Of a stretch of 64,000 nt of DNA, positions 1 through 8,494 are shown one piece after another. Source of the stretch: CAVPHV01 sp963704825 (GTDB lineage Bacteria; Actinomycetota; Acidimicrobiia; Spongiisociales; UBA5794); assembly GCA_963704825.1 (NCBI GenBank), contig CAVPHV010000017.1, positions 186,001-250,000 on the forward strand, given 5' to 3'. Both the position numbers and the translations under genes were made by a program. The first letter of the stretch is position 1. The number at the start of each line of letters is the position of its first letter. Below the pieces are notes generated by a model that saw only the letters and a program-made list of their open reading frames with translations, ran no database searches and was not told the DNA's origin.

Positions 1-486
1 ACCAACGGAGAAGGCGATGTCGGTGGCCATCGGGATTCCCCAACCTTGCAGGGCTTCGCCTCCGGTGCCGGCGACGAAGGCGACGTAGATGAGCGCCGGG
101 AGCATCATCCCGCCGAGGGCGGCGATGGCAGGCAGCGCCGCCCGCTTGCGGTCCCGCAATTCGCCGACGACGAGTTCGCGCTTGATCTCTAGGCCAACAA
201 CGAAGAAGAAGATGACCATCAGGGCGTCATTGACGATGTGCGTCAACGACTCGTCGAAGTGGAATGAGCCGATGGAGAAGGTGACGTGGGTATGCCAGAA
301 CTCCTGGTATGACGCACCCGATCCGGCATTGGCCCAGATGAGGGCCGCGACGGTTGCGGCCAACAGCACGATGCCGCCCGCCGCCTCCACGTGGGTGAAC
401 TGGATGAGGGGTCGCACAAAGCGGCTGGGAATAGTACGGTCGGAGTGGAGCCACGTTCGGTGGATTCGTTCGCGTTCGTCTGCCAT
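1..486 (-). CDS. nhaA: Na+/H+ antiporter NhaA, N-terminal part (cut by left edge)
   Basis: Electrogenic sodium/proton antiporter of the inner membrane, used for Na+ and pH homeostasis. Reading the minus strand from the ATG at 486 gives 162 residues without a stop. They show the NhaA order: an early helix with FTHVEAAGGIVLLAATVAAL, the segment VVGLEIKREL that carries the charged pH-sensing/dimer residues of the E. coli protein, and MATDIAFSVG, which holds the first of the two ion-binding aspartates. The rest lies outside the window. The gene is divergent from the Ca2+ exchanger, so both promoters should lie in 487-575. Family assignment is secure from these motifs; whether the full gene is intact cannot be seen. 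Confidence 0.93.
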   Translation of the reverse strand, partial: MADERERIHRTWLHSDRTIPSRFVRPLIQFTHVEAAGGIVLLAATVAALIWANAGSGASYQEFWHTHVTFSIGSFHFDESLTHIVNDALMVIFFFVVGLEIKRELVVGELRDRKRAALPAIAALGGMMLPALIYVAFVAGTGGEALQGWGIPMATDIAFSVG

Positions 487-575
487 GAAGAGTGAAGGCT
501 AGCTGCGTCGCAGCACGTGCCCTCCTCAGTTGTGGTTACCATCCTCGGGTTACCGGCAAAGAGGAGCGTGGACAA

Positions 576-1523
576 ATGATCGCAGCGGCGATCGCTGTGG
601 TCGGCGGTCTTCTGCTCCTCATCTTTGCCTCCGACCGTCTCGTTGTCGCCGCGGTTCGGCTCTCCGAAGCGCTGGGGATCTCGGCCGTCTTGATCGGTGC
701 ACTTGTGGTCGGGTTGGGCACCTCGATGCCTGAGATGCTGGTGTCTGCCCTGGCGTCGGCCAACGGCGAGGTCGAGATTGCCATGGCGAACGTGGTCGGC
801 TCCAACATCGCCAACGTCACCTTGGTTCTGGGGGTGGCCGCCATCATTGCCGCCATCGTGGCCGAGTGGCGCATTCTGCGCCGCGAGGGCGTTCTGATGC
901 TCACCTCGCTCCTGGCCCTCACCGCGGTGTTGTACGACCAGGAGATCGAGCGCTGGGAGGGGGGCGCTCTTGTCTTCGGCTTCGTGATCGCGGTCTACCT
1001 GTTGATTCGCTGGTCGATGAACGATGCCGAGGCCGTCAGCCATGCCGAAGCTGAGGTCAAGGAAATGGTCGGTGGCGAGCACAACGTGGGGTGGGAGGCG
1101 TTGATCGGCACGGTGACTCTGGTGCTCACAGTGCTCGGAGCGCGGTTCCTGCTCAGCGGAGCGCTCGACATCGGCGAGGAGATCGGTCTCAGCGACACGT
1201 TTCTCGGCGTGATGCTGGGCGTCGGTACGAGTCTGCCCGAGTTGGCGACGGCGACGGCAGCCATCCGGCGGCGGGAGTCGGATCTGGTGATGGGCAACGT
1301 GCTCGGCTCGAATCTGTTCAATTCTCTCGCCGTGGCCGGTCTGGCCGGCCTGGTCGGCCCGGGCCTCCTGCCCGGCCTCCCCATCGCCGCCCTCTGGGTG
1401 ATGATCGGCGTGTCAGCGCTGGCCGGGATCTTCTCTCGCACCGGCGCCCGGGGCCGCATCGTGCGCGGCGAAGGCATCGTGCTCGTCCTGGTCTTCCTCG
1501 GCTTCACCATCCTCGCGTTCTAG
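576..1523 (+). CDS. CaCA-family Na+/Ca2+ (or cation/H+) exchanger, YrbG-like
   Basis: Polytopic membrane antiporter of 315 residues, likely exporting Ca2+ in exchange for Na+, H+ or K+. The two internally homologous alpha repeats are clear: the first contains GLGTSMPEMLVS followed by NVVGSNIANVTLVLG, the second contains LGVGTSLPELATA followed by NVLGSNLFNSLAV. The acidic residue of each PE pair is the expected ion ligand. A hydrophilic loop near residues 145-170 separates the two halves. I chose the ATG at 576 because GAGGAG lies just upstream at 561-566; the reading frame is open further upstream (to 492) but that part overlaps the nhaA start region and lacks family similarity. Ion specificity cannot be decided by eye. 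Confidence 0.9.
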   Translation: MIAAAIAVVGGLLLLIFASDRLVVAAVRLSEALGISAVLIGALVVGLGTSMPEMLVSALASANGEVEIAMANVVGSNIANVTLVLGVAAIIAAIVAEWRILRREGVLMLTSLLALTAVLYDQEIERWEGGALVFGFVIAVYLLIRWSMNDAEAVSHAEAEVKEMVGGEHNVGWEALIGTVTLVLTVLGARFLLSGALDIGEEIGLSDTFLGVMLGVGTSLPELATATAAIRRRESDLVMGNVLGSNLFNSLAVAGLAGLVGPGLLPGLPIAALWVMIGVSALAGIFSRTGARGRIVRGEGIVLVLVFLGFTILAF

Positions 1524-1546
1524 GAACGTTGCTCGGAGCCCACTGA

Positions 1547-1552
1547 TAGGCT
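1547..1552 (+). promoter_or_regulatory. Putative -10 box of polX
   Basis: TAGGCT ends nine bases before the polX ATG, preceded by TGA. With a normal -10 to start distance transcription would begin within about two bases of the ATG, giving a leaderless message; no Shine-Dalgarno sequence is present upstream of the start. The same hexamer type recurs before other genes in the window. Confidence 0.35.
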
Positions 1553-1561
1553 CGGCGGGCT

Positions 1562-3307
1562 ATGACGGGTACCAATCAGGAGGTGGCGCGGCTGCTCCAA
1601 GAGATGGCCGATCTGACCAAGCTCGAAGACGGCACGCCCCAATCGTTTCGGGTTCGGGCCTATGAGAAGGCGGTCGACGCGGTCAGGGAGTTGCCGGCCA
1701 ACGTTGCCGACATGTCGGAGGCCGAACTCGTTGCAGTCGATGGGATCGGCAAGTCAACCGCAACGAAGATCCGCGAATACGTCGATTCCGGCAGCATCGC
1801 CAAGCTCGAGGGTCTGCGGGCCACCTACCCACCGGCGCTGGTCGAGCTGACTCGGATCCCCGGCCTGGGACCCAAGACCGTGATCCTGCTGCGAGATCAG
1901 CTCGGGGTCGGGTCCGTCGATCAACTGCGTGGCGCCATCGAGTCGCACCAACTGCGCGATCTGCCCGGGCTCGGCGCCCGTAGCGAAGAGAAGATCGCCA
2001 GGTCGATCGAACGGCTCGGGCTGGCAGGCAAGGAACGGCGCACCCCCATCATTGAAGCGATGCCGGTGGCAAACGAACTGGTGGCAACCCTGGGAGCGCT
2101 ACCCCAGGTCCGCAGGATCGAGTATTGCGGCAGCCTGCGTCGGTTCCGCGAGACCATCGGTGACATCGACATCCTCGTTGCCTCCCATGACCCCGAGCCC
2201 ATCATGGACGCCTTCGTGGCGCTGCCGATGGCCCGCGAGGTGCTCGGGCACGGTGCGACCAAGTCGGCGATCGTCACCTCAGGCGGCCTTCAAGTCGATC
2301 TTCGGGTGGTGTCCCCGGCCCAGTTCGGCGCGGCGGTGCTGTACTTCACCGGTTCGGTGGCCCACAACGTCGAGCTGCGCCAGCGCGCCATCGAGCAGGG
2401 CTGGACGCTCAACGAGTATGCCCTATCGGACGCCGAGGCCGGAGTGGTGATCGCCTCGCGAACCGAAAAGTCGATCTATGCGGCCCTCGGCCTGCGCGAG
2501 ATTCCCCCCGAACTGCGAGAGGGCCACGGTGAGGTAGAGGCCGCCGCCACCGGGACCTTGCCTCGACTCGTCACCGAGAGCGACATCAAGGGCGACCTCC
2601 ACGTCCACTCGACATGGTCGGGGGATGGCCGCTCGGAACTGCTCGACATGCTCGAGGTAGCCGCGTCCAGGGGCTTGGAGTACGTCGCCATCACCGAGCA
2701 CGGCGAGGACCTTGCCATCAACGGTCTTTCCCGTGACGAGGTCCGCGAGGAGCGTGCCCTGATCAACGAGTACCGAGATCGATTCCCCGACATGGTGATC
2801 CTGCACGGCGCCGAACTCAATATCGGCCCTGACGGCGGGTTGGACTACGACGACGACTTTCTGATGGAGTACGACTGGTGCGTGGCCAGCGTCCACTCCC
2901 AATTCGAGCTGTCCGCCGAGCTACAGACCGAACGCTTGATCCGGGCCATGACCCATCCGGCGGTCAACGTCATCGGCCACCTCACCGGGCGCATGATCGG
3001 GCGCCGGCCCGGTATCGATCTCGATGCCGAGGCCGTGTTCGCGGCGGCAGCTGCCACCGGGACCGCACTCGAGATCAACTGCCATCTCGACAGGCTCGAT
3101 GTTCCCGCGGACCTGTTGCGCCGGGCCCGCACCGTCGAAGGAATCCGGTTCGTCATCTCAACCGACTCCCACCACACCAAGGAGTTCGGCAACCTGAAAT
3201 GGGGGGTCAAGAACGCCCGTCGCGGCTGGGTCGACAAGCGCCAAGTGGTCAACACCTGGCCGGCCGAACGGTTCCTGAAGTGGGCGGCCAGCAAGCGCGG
3301 TCGGTGA
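1562..3307 (+). CDS. polX: Family X DNA polymerase / PHP 3'-5' exonuclease (PolX)
   Basis: Bacterial PolX of 581 residues, the normal length for this two-enzyme protein used in gap filling during base excision repair. Order: an N-terminal helix-hairpin-helix region (residues about 1-160, with AVDGIGKSTATKI and RIPGLGPKT hairpins); a polymerase palm with GSLRRFRETIGDIDILVAS, whose GDID aspartates bind the metal, and a third ligand in LQVDLRVV; then a C-terminal PHP phosphoesterase (about 345-575) with DLHVHSTWSGDG, TEHG, HGAELNI, ASVHS, GHLTGR and STDSHH, which supply metal ligands for the 3'-5' exonuclease. All key residues of both active sites appear intact. It follows the exchanger by 38 bases but likely has its own promoter. 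Confidence 0.95.
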   Translation: MTGTNQEVARLLQEMADLTKLEDGTPQSFRVRAYEKAVDAVRELPANVADMSEAELVAVDGIGKSTATKIREYVDSGSIAKLEGLRATYPPALVELTRIPGLGPKTVILLRDQLGVGSVDQLRGAIESHQLRDLPGLGARSEEKIARSIERLGLAGKERRTPIIEAMPVANELVATLGALPQVRRIEYCGSLRRFRETIGDIDILVASHDPEPIMDAFVALPMAREVLGHGATKSAIVTSGGLQVDLRVVSPAQFGAAVLYFTGSVAHNVELRQRAIEQGWTLNEYALSDAEAGVVIASRTEKSIYAALGLREIPPELREGHGEVEAAATGTLPRLVTESDIKGDLHVHSTWSGDGRSELLDMLEVAASRGLEYVAITEHGEDLAINGLSRDEVREERALINEYRDRFPDMVILHGAELNIGPDGGLDYDDDFLMEYDWCVASVHSQFELSAELQTERLIRAMTHPAVNVIGHLTGRMIGRRPGIDLDAEAVFAAAAATGTALEINCHLDRLDVPADLLRRARTVEGIRFVISTDSHHTKEFGNLKWGVKNARRGWVDKRQVVNTWPAERFLKWAASKRGR

Positions 3308-3407
3308 GGTTGGGTCGGCCGCCGATCGCGGAGTTCACACTTTGGTAATCGCCAATCGCTAGGGGTTGGCGGCGGTGCCGTGTTATACCTTCGTCACACG
3401 GTTTCTC

Positions 3408-4955
3408 ATGAACGACGTACCACCCCAAACTCGCCGCCCAGATCGGGGCCAGGCCTCCCTGGCCGGCGCCGCAGCGGCCGGGCTCTCGCTCGGGCTCACC
3501 GAACTGGCGGCCGGGCTGTTCGGCTCGGTCCCGTCGGCGGTTGCCGCCGTCGGCGGGCTGGTGGTCGACGTCGCCCCCAAGGTGGTGCGTGACGCTGCGA
3601 TTTCCGTCTTCGGTACCGCCGACAAGGGCGCTCTCGCCATCGGCACGGCGATTATCACGCTCGTGATCGGAGCCATCGTCGGGCGCCTTGCGATGCGGCG
3701 TCCCTGGGTGGCGACGGTTGCCTTCGTTGGTTTCGCCGTCCTCGGTATCGGGGCAGCTCTCACCGAGCCGCTCATCTCGCCGCTCGCCACAACACTGGTC
3801 ATCGGGCTTGCCGCCTTCGCCGGCTGGTGGGTGCTGCGCAAGCTCCTGGCGCCACGCCCGATCGAGTCGCCTTCCGATCACGTCCCGGCCGATGCCGGGC
3901 GCCGCCGCCTCGTGACGCAGATCGCCGCCGTCGGCGTCGCTGCGGTCGTCGCCGGTTCCGTCGGCCGTTCCATGATCATCCGACGTTCCGAGGAGGTCAG
4001 GGTCGACGCCACCCTCCCCGAGCCGGTGACGCGAGTGCTTCCCCCCGGACCGGATGCCGCGCTCGATGTGATCGGGCTGAGCCCCATCGTCACACCGAAC
4101 GATCGGTTCTACCGGATTGACACCGCTTTGGTCGTCCCCGGGCCCAATCCGGACATCTGGCGACTCAAGGTGACCGGACTCGTGGATCGTGAGCTCGAGC
4201 TCTCACTGACCGACCTGCAGCAGATGGGGCTGCACGAGGAGTACGTCACGATCTCGTGTGTTTCGAACGAGGTCGGTGGTGGCCTGGTCGGCAATGCCAA
4301 ATGGACCGGGGTGAAGCTGACGGATGTCCTCGACCGGGCCGGGGTCAAACCCGAGGCGACCCAAATCGTTGGTCGTTCGGTCGATGGTTGGACCGCGGGG
4401 TTCCCCACCGAGGTTGCCTACGACGGTCGGGAGGCGCTGATCGCGTTGGGGATGAACGGCGAGCCGTTGCCGCGCCGCCACGGCTTCCCCGCTCGTTTGA
4501 TCGTTCCGGGTCTCTACGGCTACGTCTCCGCGACGAAGTGGCTGCGAGAGCTCGAGCTGACCACATGGGAGGACTTCGACGGCTATTGGGTTCCCCGCGG
4601 CTGGTCAAAGACCGGTCCGATCAAGACGCAGTCTCGGATCGACTACCCACGCCGGGGCGAGCAGATCACCGGCAAGCCTGCGGTGGTTGCCGGGGTGGCG
4701 TGGGCCCCTACCAGGGGTATCTCCGGAGTCGAGGTGAGGTTCAACGACGGCTCGTGGATTCCGGCCCAGCTGACGACCCCGCTCTCCGACAGCGCGTGGG
4801 TACAGTGGAAGGTAGAGACCGAGATTGCGCCGGGGGAGTACATTGTTGCCGTCAGGGCGACCGACGGCACCGGCCAAACCCAGACGTCGGAGGTGAGCGA
4901 ACCTGCTCCCGACGGGGCCACCGGTTACCACCAGATCGACTTCGTGGCGGTCTGA
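3408..4955 (+). CDS. Membrane-anchored sulfite-oxidase-family molybdopterin oxidoreductase
   Basis: A 515-residue protein with about five hydrophobic segments in residues 15-185 (SLGLTELAAGLF, LAIGTAIITLVIGAIVG and others), then an extracytoplasmic sulfite-oxidase/YedY-type domain. The pterin domain contains VTISCVSNEVGGGLVGNAKW, in which the Cys near residue 284 is the expected molybdenum ligand, and RHGFPARLIVPGLYGY, typical of the family. The C-terminal 110 residues look like the Mo-co dimerisation domain. The reaction could be sulfite oxidation or methionine-sulfoxide-type reduction; no cytochrome partner is adjacent. Start at ATG 3408 is preferred over an in-frame TTG at 3366, which would add 14 non-conserved residues; neither has a clear ribosome site. 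No Tat RR motif precedes the first membrane segment. Confidence 0.85.
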   Translation: MNDVPPQTRRPDRGQASLAGAAAAGLSLGLTELAAGLFGSVPSAVAAVGGLVVDVAPKVVRDAAISVFGTADKGALAIGTAIITLVIGAIVGRLAMRRPWVATVAFVGFAVLGIGAALTEPLISPLATTLVIGLAAFAGWWVLRKLLAPRPIESPSDHVPADAGRRRLVTQIAAVGVAAVVAGSVGRSMIIRRSEEVRVDATLPEPVTRVLPPGPDAALDVIGLSPIVTPNDRFYRIDTALVVPGPNPDIWRLKVTGLVDRELELSLTDLQQMGLHEEYVTISCVSNEVGGGLVGNAKWTGVKLTDVLDRAGVKPEATQIVGRSVDGWTAGFPTEVAYDGREALIALGMNGEPLPRRHGFPARLIVPGLYGYVSATKWLRELELTTWEDFDGYWVPRGWSKTGPIKTQSRIDYPRRGEQITGKPAVVAGVAWAPTRGISGVEVRFNDGSWIPAQLTTPLSDSAWVQWKVETEIAPGEYIVAVRATDGTGQTQTSEVSEPAPDGATGYHQIDFVAV

Positions 4956-5043
4956 GCACCTCCGATGGTTCGGCCGGATGGGGCCATTGGGCCCTGAAGC
5001 CGGTTGCGGCAATGAGGCACAGTGGAACCTGCGGGAGGATGTT

Positions 5044-5295
5044 ATGGGCGACCAACTCCGCCATGTCACCGAGGTGCTTCGGGTTGCCGGCGTCACGGTG
5101 GCCGACATTGCGGAACGATCCGGTTACTCGCTGCAGAACGTGTCGGCCGAGCTCGCCGGGCGCCGCCCGATGTCGCTCCATACCCTCGAGGCGATCGGAA
5201 GCCTGGCCGGTGTCACCGTGGCGGCAGAGGTCCAGGCGATGTCGGGGCGGGCCCGGGCCGAGTACCTCGAGGAGGCCAACGCCGGCCGGTTGTGA
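5044..5295 (+). CDS. Small helix-turn-helix protein
   Basis: An 84-residue protein that reads as a compact HTH domain: EVLRVAGVTVADIAERSGYS followed by LQNVSAELAGRRPMSLHTLEAI is the usual XRE/Cro arrangement (helix 2, turn, recognition helix, then a stabilising helix), and the C-terminal helix is charged. It probably binds DNA, alone or with a partner; no target can be named. The ATG at 5044 is chosen because GGAGGA lies at 5033-5038. It sits 41 bases before bpa on the same strand. A shadow frame extends 22 codons upstream but lacks a start signal. Confidence 0.7.
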   Translation: MGDQLRHVTEVLRVAGVTVADIAERSGYSLQNVSAELAGRRPMSLHTLEAIGSLAGVTVAAEVQAMSGRARAEYLEEANAGRL

Positions 5296-5324
5296 CGACG
5301 CCGGATTGCGCTCCGGTGGCGTCG

Positions 5325-5330
5325 TATGCT
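5325..5330 (+). promoter_or_regulatory. Putative -10 box of bpa
   Basis: TATGCT lies six bases before the bpa ATG at 5337, so transcription from it would start at or next to the A of the start codon. There is no ribosome-binding sequence in the preceding 20 bases, which fits a leaderless message. Confidence 0.35.
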
Positions 5331-5336
5331 GCGGGC

Positions 5337-5837
5337 ATGGAGCAGAACACCACGTCATCACCAAGTGAACCGGAACCGCTGAAGCCCCAGGTTGTCGACG
5401 AAGATGAGATGGGCCAACCCGAAGGTGGCGACGGCACCTTCGTGACCGAACCATCGAAGCTGCTTCGCATCGCGTCGATGACCCGAGCCATGCTCGATGA
5501 GGTGCGCCAGGCACCGCTCGACGAGCAGGGCCGCCATCGGCTGCTCGAGGTTTACCAGGCTTCGATCGATCAACTTCACGAAACACTCAGTCCCGATCTC
5601 CAGGATGAGTTGGCGACCATCTTCCAGCCGCTCGAGCAGGAAACGGCCAGCGAATCGGAGCTTCGGATCGTTCAGGCTCAACTGGTCGGCTGGTTGGAGG
5701 GTCTGTTCCATGGCATCCAGGCGTCGCTGTTCAGTCAGCAAGCTTCGGCGGCCGCCCAACTCGAGGAAATGCGCAAGCGCCGTGCCCTCGAAGCCGCCAC
5801 CCACGAGGAAGAGACCCGGCCCGGGTTGTATCTGTAG
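5337..5837 (+). CDS. bpa: Bacterial proteasome activator Bpa
   Basis: A 166-residue homologue of Mycobacterium Bpa (Rv3780), the ATP-independent ring that docks on the 20S proteasome and feeds it unfolded proteins. The conserved core is unmistakable: RIASMTRAMLDEVRQAPLDE, a long helical bundle, and ELRIVQAQLVGWLEGLFHGI, followed by a helical tail. The last residues are GLYL; mycobacterial Bpa ends in GQYL, the motif that inserts between proteasome alpha subunits, so the docking tail is kept with one substitution. An acidic flexible N-terminus of about 35 residues is also typical. Its presence implies 20S proteasome genes elsewhere in the genome. It converges on the PPDK-like gene with a gap of only nine bases. 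Confidence 0.9.
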   Translation: MEQNTTSSPSEPEPLKPQVVDEDEMGQPEGGDGTFVTEPSKLLRIASMTRAMLDEVRQAPLDEQGRHRLLEVYQASIDQLHETLSPDLQDELATIFQPLEQETASESELRIVQAQLVGWLEGLFHGIQASLFSQQASAAAQLEEMRKRRALEAATHEEETRPGLYL

Positions 5838-5846
5838 AACGGGTCG

Positions 5847-8444
5847 TCAATTCTCCGGGTCGGGGACCACCGGCGGCGGGTAGCGCAACGCTGCCTGGGC
5901 CGCGGCGAGGCGCGCGATGGGGATACGGGGCGGGCCGCACGACACGTAGTCGACGCCCGCACGGTGGAAGAACTCAATCGATGCTGGGTCGCCACCGTGT
6001 TCGCCACACACCCCGATATCGAGCCCGGGATTGACCCGCAGCCCCTCTTCGATGGCGATCTCAATCAATCGACCAACGCCGTCGGGATCGATGGTGCGGA
6101 ACGGATTGTGAACCAGGATGCCCTGTTCGAGATAGTCCCGCAGGAAGGCCTCTTCCGCATCGTCGCGGCTCAGACCGAGCGTGGTCTGGGTGAGGTCGTT
6201 GGTCCCGAATGAGAAGAAGTCGGAGCCGAGGGCGATGTCGCCTGCCACCAGCGCGGTCCGGGGCAGCTCAATCATGGTGCCGATCGCCAATTCGAGGAGC
6301 CGGCCCGCGTAGTGGAGCTCCTCTTCGATCATGTCCCTGACGAGGAACAGCTCCTCGGGCAGGCCAACGAGCGGGATCATCAACTCCAGGCGCGGGTCAC
6401 CTCCCGCGTCGAGGCGGCGCCGTACGGCTTCGAGCGCCGCCAGCACCTGGACCCGGTAGATCTCGGGGATGACTACGGCGAGGCGCACCCCGCGCAGGCC
6501 GAGCATCGGATTCGACTCCTCGTGCCAACCGAGGGAGGCCTCGAGTCGTTCGAGATCCTCGGTGGGGAGGCCCTGATCGCGTCGCAACTGGAGGTCGTGC
6601 TCGACATCGAGGCGGTCGGGGAGGAACTCGTGGAGTGGCGGGTCGAGCAGGCGGACCACGACGGGCATCCCGTCCATCGCCTCGAGGAGTCGTTCGAAGT
6701 CACCGATCTGGAGTTGCTCGAGTTCGGCCAAAGCCGCGGCGCGTTCCCCCGGGTCGGCTCCCAGCAAGATCTGCTGGACGACGGCAAGCCGGTCGCCGGC
6801 GAACATGTACTCGGTTCTGGCCAAACCGATTCCCTCGGCGCCGGCGCGGCGAGCCACGATGGCGTCCTCCGGCGTGTCGGCGTTGGCCCAGACCTCGAGG
6901 CGGCGCACCTCGTCGGCCCACTCCAGCAGCCGCTCGAGCGAGGGTGAGCGCACCGGGGGCTCGATCGCCAGCGAACCGGCGTAGACGTTTCCGGTTGAGC
7001 CATCGATGGTGATGGTGTCGCCGGCTCCGAAGCTGCGGCCGGCGATCGACATCTGCCGGCGCTCGAGGTCGATGGTCGCGTTGCCGATTCCCGCAACGGC
7101 CGGAGTCCCGATGCCGCGTGCTACGACAACGCCGTGCGAGGTGCCCCCGCCGTGGGTGGCGAGCAGACCGGCGGCAACCCGGACGCCGGCGACGTCCTCC
7201 GGCAGGGCCTCCCGGGTGACCAGGATCACCGAGCGGCCCGCGCTGGCGGCATCAACTGCGGCGTCGGCGTCAAAGACCATTTCGCCTGCCGCGGCACCCG
7301 GCGATGCCGCGGCGCCCGTCGCCAGCGGGGTGGGGAGAAGATGCGGGGCCAAGTGGGGGTGGAGCATCCCGTCGAGTTGTTCCGGGTCGATCCGGAGCAT
7401 GGCCTCGGCCTTGGTTAGCAGCCCTTCGTCGACCATGTCCACAGCCGAGCGCACCGCTCCCTGGGGCGCCTGCTCGGCACGCCGAGCCTCCACCAGCCAG
7501 AGTTCGCCGCGTTCTCTGACGAATTCGACGCGCACCACCTCCCGCCTGGCCTGCTCGAGCGCACCGAGGGCGCCGATGAGGTTGCGGTGGGAGACGTGGT
7601 CTGCGGTATCGAGGTCGGCGATCCCCGGATAGAGCAGCTGGGACTTTGGTCGGCTCGCCCCGTCGACGTAGATCCCGCCCGGCATCGGATGGCCGTCGAC
7701 CGGGTCGCGGCTGAAGGCAACTCCGGTGCCGCTTCCCCCCGGTGCGTTGCCGAAGACCATGAGATGGGCGACCGCGGCGGTCCCGAGATCGTCGAGGATG
7801 CCGCGCTGACGCCGATACTGACGGGCCGGACGGCGATCCCACGACTCGAACACTGCTTCGACGGCTTCACGCGCTTGCGCCTCGAGCGTCGCCGGGAGGG
7901 GGCGTTGCGACTCCTCCACGATCAGCGCAGCCATGGCATCACCGGCGGCAACGAGTCCGGCTGTATCGAGCTCGGCAGGGTCCTCGGCCCCGCGGGTCTG
8001 GCACACTTCGGCCATCACCCTTTCGATACGGTGGCGCGGCACCCGCCGTACCGTCCTGGCGAACCCTTGAAGGAAGCGGCGCCGGACGTCTGCGGCAAAC
8101 TCCTCAGAACCCCACTCGATCAACGCCGGGTAGGAGTCGTCGGTCACTCCGACGTAGAGCACGGTCCCCATCACCCCCGGCATCGGAACCGTCGGGCTGG
8201 CGCGCACCGCGAGCAGCGGCGGCCGGTTGCCGGCGGCGACATGGCTGAGGTGAGCAACGACCTGGTCCCAGGTATCGCCGGGAAGATCGCCGGTCTGCAA
8301 GAAGCGGCGGCAGGCCACCGCGCTGATGCTGCAGCCGGGCGGGACCGGCAAGCCCATTGCAGTCATCTCCGTCAGCGCCCGGCCGCGGTCGCCGATCAAC
8401 TCTGGGTCGGCATTTGCTTCGTCGAAACCCCAGACGTACTGCAT
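5847..8444 (-). CDS. ppdK: Pyruvate phosphate dikinase-like protein
   Basis: An 865-residue three-domain protein of the PPDK family (pyruvate + ATP + Pi to PEP + AMP + PPi). The central swivelling domain keeps the phospho-histidine in THGGGTSHGVVVARG (near residue 430). The C-terminal pyruvate/PEP barrel is well conserved: VVRLLDPPLHEFLP, NPMLGLRGVRL, FSFGTNDLTQTTLG and VCGEHGGDP with the catalytic Cys. The N-terminal ATP-grasp domain is recognisable (GLPVPPG, VRASPTVPMPGVMGT) but has drifted: the usual GGKG is GDRG, the MPGMMD aspartate is Gly, the DIEF metal-ligand aspartate is not kept (RVEF) and QTR reads EAR. It may therefore use another phosphodonor or be poorly active in ATP hydrolysis. 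It lies 50 bases downstream of the sensor kinase on the same strand. Confidence 0.88.
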   Translation of the reverse strand: MQYVWGFDEANADPELIGDRGRALTEMTAMGLPVPPGCSISAVACRRFLQTGDLPGDTWDQVVAHLSHVAAGNRPPLLAVRASPTVPMPGVMGTVLYVGVTDDSYPALIEWGSEEFAADVRRRFLQGFARTVRRVPRHRIERVMAEVCQTRGAEDPAELDTAGLVAAGDAMAALIVEESQRPLPATLEAQAREAVEAVFESWDRRPARQYRRQRGILDDLGTAAVAHLMVFGNAPGGSGTGVAFSRDPVDGHPMPGGIYVDGASRPKSQLLYPGIADLDTADHVSHRNLIGALGALEQARREVVRVEFVRERGELWLVEARRAEQAPQGAVRSAVDMVDEGLLTKAEAMLRIDPEQLDGMLHPHLAPHLLPTPLATGAAASPGAAAGEMVFDADAAVDAASAGRSVILVTREALPEDVAGVRVAAGLLATHGGGTSHGVVVARGIGTPAVAGIGNATIDLERRQMSIAGRSFGAGDTITIDGSTGNVYAGSLAIEPPVRSPSLERLLEWADEVRRLEVWANADTPEDAIVARRAGAEGIGLARTEYMFAGDRLAVVQQILLGADPGERAAALAELEQLQIGDFERLLEAMDGMPVVVRLLDPPLHEFLPDRLDVEHDLQLRRDQGLPTEDLERLEASLGWHEESNPMLGLRGVRLAVVIPEIYRVQVLAALEAVRRRLDAGGDPRLELMIPLVGLPEELFLVRDMIEEELHYAGRLLELAIGTMIELPRTALVAGDIALGSDFFSFGTNDLTQTTLGLSRDDAEEAFLRDYLEQGILVHNPFRTIDPDGVGRLIEIAIEEGLRVNPGLDIGVCGEHGGDPASIEFFHRAGVDYVSCGPPRIPIARLAAAQAALRYPPPVVPDPEN

Positions 8445-8494
8445 GGGCCCAGTTAAGCCTGTTGTGGGGCCCGGCGGCGAGACGAAGCTTCTCG

